NCBI GenBank assembly: GCA_035279875.1
Contig: DATEGX010000414.1
Span: forward strand, 1 to 7,974
DNA: 7,974 nucleotides
Source of the DNA: JAMXLL01 sp035279875
GTDB lineage: Bacteria; Desulfobacterota; Binatia; Binatales; Binataceae
Direction: 5' to 3'
The notes beneath the pieces are model-generated. The model was not told the DNA's origin. It saw nothing but the letters and a program-made list of their open reading frames with translations, and made no database searches. Shown here one piece after another: positions 5,540 through 7,974 of the stretch (within the stretch, counting starts at the first letter, position 1; every line of letters begins with the position of its first letter). Both the position numbers and the translations under genes were made by a program.

Positions 5540-7974
5540 CTAATCATCGCTTTGCCTAAGCCGCAGGGCCATCGAGGCGAGCGTGTTCAAGGCGTCGACC
5601 GGGGTGATGCGGTCTATGTCCAGCGCGCGCAACTCCTCGATAACGCGGCCTGCCGTCGAAGCGAAGAGACTCAGTTGCGCAGCGCCGCACTCGTCGCCTG
5701 GATGACGCGCCCGATGCGCAAGCCCCGTTTCGTCGAATTCGCCTTGTTCCAGATTGTTCAGGATTTGACGGGCGCGAGCGATTATTCCTGGCGGTAATCC
5801 CGCCAGTCGTGCCACCTCGATACCGTAGCTGCGGCTGGCCGCGCCTTCATTCACGCGCCGCAGGAACAGCACTTCGCCGCCCCACTCCCGCACCGCCATG
5901 CTCAGATTTTTGACCCGCGGCCGCTCGCGCGCAAGCTCGGTCAATTCGTGAAAATGAGTCGCGAACAGGACCTTGGCCCGCGTCGAATCATGCAGGTATT
6001 CAGCCACCGCCCAGGCTATCGCGAGTCCGTCGAAGGTGCTGGTACCGCGGCCAACCTCATCGAGTAGCAACAGGCTGCGCTCGCTCAACCCTCCGAGCAG
6101 GCGCGCAGTCTCGCGCATCTCGACCATGAAGGTCGAGTCACCGCGCCGCAGTTCGTCACGCGCGCCAATTCGCGTAAGCACACGATCGGTAACTCCGACG
6201 CAAGCCTCGGTCGCCGGGACAAAGCTTCCCATCTGCGCCATGATCACGATCAGGGCGACCTGCCGCAGATAGGTCGATTTGCCGGCCATATTCGGTCCGG
6301 TAATCAGCAGCAGTTGCCGCTCGGTCGCATCGGCATCGAGGTCGTTGGGCACGAATTCCCCGGCCTTCATCCCCGCTTCGAGCACCGGATGACGTCCGTC
6401 GCGAATCCGTACCGCCAGGCCCGAATCGATCATTGGCCGGACGTATCCACGCCGCCGCGCGACCTGCGCGAGCGAACGCAACGCGTCGAACTGGCCGACC
6501 GCCGACGCGCTCTCGAGGATTGCCCCGCTATGCAGCGCGAGATCGCGCAAAAGCTTGATGAAGAGCTGGGTTTCCAGTTCCTTTAGGCCGCTTTCAGCGC
6601 TCAGAATCTTGCGCTCGAGCTCTTTCAAGGCAGGGGTGGTAAAGCGCTCGGCGCCGACCAGCGTCTGCTTGCGCTCGTAGTCGGAAGGTACCCGCTCGAG
6701 GTGCGGCTTCGTCACCTCGAGGTAGTAGCCGAAAACCTGGTTGTAACGCACTTTGAGCGAAGGAATGCGCGTGCGTTCGCGTTCCATCGCCTCCAGGCGC
6801 GCGATCACCCCGCGGGCATCGAGCGCCAGCGCGCGCAACTCGTCGACCTCGGCGCTGAAGCCCGGGCGTATCGCGTTGCCATCGCGCGGATTGACCGGCG
6901 GCTCGTCGCTCACGACGGCTTCGATACGATGGACCAGCTCCGGCTCGGGTCTGAGGCGTTCGCCGATTGCGCGCAGCAACTCGCTCCGCCGCCCGCCGAG
7001 CGAATCCTTCAGCGTGGCGACCGCGGCCAGCGCTTCGGCGAGCTTCAGCACGTCGCGGGGCGAGGCTCTCAGGCTGCCAATCCGTCCGCCCAGCCGCTCG
7101 AGATCGCCGATCCGCTTGAGGGTCTCGGCGACCGCCCCACCCAGGTCCGAATCAAACAGCTCCTCGACCGCGTCGAGGCGCGCGTGAATTGAGCTTAGAT
7201 CCATCAGCGGATAGACGATCCAGTTTGCCAGCGTACGCGCGCCAATCGGTGTCAGGGTCTCGTCGAGCACCGCGAGCAGCGAACCCGATCTGGTGCCGTC
7301 ACTTGAGCCTATGAGCTCCAGATGGGCGCGGCTGGTCTCGTCGACCAGCATGTACTCGGCCGCGTGGTAGACCCGCGGCGCCCGCAGATGACCAAGCTCG
7401 TGGCCAAAATTCTCCTCGGCATAACGCATCGCCGCCGCGGCCGCGCTCGCGAGCGCCGGCTCGATGGTGTCGCATTCGGCACCGAAGCGCTCGGCCAGCG
7501 CTTCCCTCGCGGCGGCCGGCTCAAACGCGGCGCTGTCCAACTCTGTCCTCGGTAGCCCGAGCGCTTCGAGCAGCGGGCGAAGCTGAGCGGCCTCGCGAGG
7601 CGCCAGGATTTCGCGTGGCGCAATCCGCACAATCTCCTCGCGCAGCGCGAGCCCTGCCCCTACTCGCGCGGCGACGAATTCGCCGGTCGAAACATCGAGC
7701 GCGGCCAACGCGTACGCGTCGCCGTCCGGCGCGATAGCCAGAAGAAAGCTCTTTTCGTCGGCGACCAGCACCATCTCCTCGCCCACGGTGCCCGGCGTGA
7801 TCACCCGCACTACCTGGCGAGGCATCAAGCCACGCGCCCCTCCGCGATGCTCATTCGAGGCGGTGAGCTGAAAGACGCCGCCCTTGCCGCTCGAGCCGAT
7901 CGGCTCAGCTGCGCTCTGCTCGCAGATTGCGACTTTGTGGCCGGCCTTGAGCAGCCTTGCGATATAGGGCTCCG
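5540..7974 (-). CDS. mutS: DNA mismatch repair protein MutS (5' end beyond the right edge)
   Basis: An ATPase that recognises mispaired bases and recruits MutL. The frame is open to the window edge: before the internal TTG at 7826-7828 there are 48 further codons reading EPYIARLLKAGHKVAICEQ, clearly MutS domain I, so about 75-80 N-terminal residues are missing, including the Phe-x-Glu mismatch wedge. In the 810 visible residues: lever/core from about 208 (MLVDETSRAHLELIG), clamp around 403-422 (SLKVRYNQVFGYYLEVTK), Walker A GPNMAGKST 559-567, RRGDSTFMVEM about 609-619, Walker B LLLLDEVGRGT 634-644 and ATHFHEL 671-677. Near the C-terminus QLSLF (766-770) fits the beta-clamp binding motif, followed by the usual DIDRITPVDALNTL end. 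Domain I carries about 20 extra residues between CEQ and RQVVRVITPGTV. It is the first visible gene of the operon. Confidence 0.97.
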   Translation of the reverse strand, partial: EPYIARLLKAGHKVAICEQSAAEPIGSSGKGGVFQLTASNEHRGGARGLMPRQVVRVITPGTVGEEMVLVADEKSFLLAIAPDGDAYALAALDVSTGEFVAARVGAGLALREEIVRIAPREILAPREAAQLRPLLEALGLPRTELDSAAFEPAAAREALAERFGAECDTIEPALASAAAAAMRYAEENFGHELGHLRAPRVYHAAEYMLVDETSRAHLELIGSSDGTRSGSLLAVLDETLTPIGARTLANWIVYPLMDLSSIHARLDAVEELFDSDLGGAVAETLKRIGDLERLGGRIGSLRASPRDVLKLAEALAAVATLKDSLGGRRSELLRAIGERLRPEPELVHRIEAVVSDEPPVNPRDGNAIRPGFSAEVDELRALALDARGVIARLEAMERERTRIPSLKVRYNQVFGYYLEVTKPHLERVPSDYERKQTLVGAERFTTPALKELERKILSAESGLKELETQLFIKLLRDLALHSGAILESASAVGQFDALRSLAQVARRRGYVRPMIDSGLAVRIRDGRHPVLEAGMKAGEFVPNDLDADATERQLLLITGPNMAGKSTYLRQVALIVIMAQMGSFVPATEACVGVTDRVLTRIGARDELRRGDSTFMVEMRETARLLGGLSERSLLLLDEVGRGTSTFDGLAIAWAVAEYLHDSTRAKVLFATHFHELTELARERPRVKNLSMAVREWGGEVLFLRRVNEGAASRSYGIEVARLAGLPPGIIARARQILNNLEQGEFDETGLAHRARHPGDECGAAQLSLFASTAGRVIEELRALDIDRITPVDALNTLASMALRLRQSDD

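Noticed and set aside
6701..7192. Overlapping plus-strand frames inside mutS
   Set aside because: These are shadows of the MutS clamp and lever region; the MutS frame is continuous and conserved across them.
7826..7828. TTG as the start codon of mutS
   Set aside because: The same frame continues upstream to the window edge with unmistakable MutS domain I sequence, so the TTG is an internal leucine codon and the gene is cut by the window.

Overview
The window carries one tightly packed block of housekeeping genes, all read from the minus strand (right to left). In transcription order these are mutS (5' end beyond the right edge), an amiC-type cell-wall amidase, glnD, xerD, and the first ~33 codons of a site-2 protease (M50) gene. 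Spacings are 38 bp, a 4-bp overlap, 20 bp and a 20-bp overlap, so this looks like a single operon. No internal promoter or terminator is visible. There are no RNA genes, CRISPR arrays or recognisable insertion sequences.

The organism is a GC-rich Gram-negative-type bacterium: about 60-67% GC in the stretches I counted, an AMIN-domain amidase with a Sec signal, and a bifunctional GlnD. From general knowledge, xerD followed by an M50 protease, and mutS/amidase/glnD neighbourhoods, recall deltaproteobacterial-type lineages (Desulfobacterota, Myxococcota, Binatota). The lineage is inference and is not proven by the window.

Region by region: 5540-7974 is mutS (mismatch repair ATPase, about 810 residues visible, with an unusual ~20-residue insertion in the mismatch-binding domain). 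4101-5501 is the amidase (TTG start supported by a GAGGGG ribosome binding site). 1360-4104 is glnD (GTG start overlapping the amidase stop; nucleotidyltransferase, HD and two ACT domains all intact). 344-1339 is xerD with a full catalytic set. 1-363 is a reading frame that begins as an M50 site-2 protease and, within the HExxH metal motif at about 259-270, switches in frame to the middle of a sulfatase that runs off the left edge.

The genes do not form one pathway. They combine genome maintenance (MutS; XerD for chromosome dimer resolution), cell separation (amidase) and nitrogen sensing (GlnD). The one real anomaly is the M50/sulfatase junction. Synonymous-site composition jumps there from about 70-73% GC3 to about 94% GC3. 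It is most likely a chimeric assembly join or a recombination scar with foreign high-GC DNA, and less likely a functional fusion. I do not see a new defence or mobile system here.
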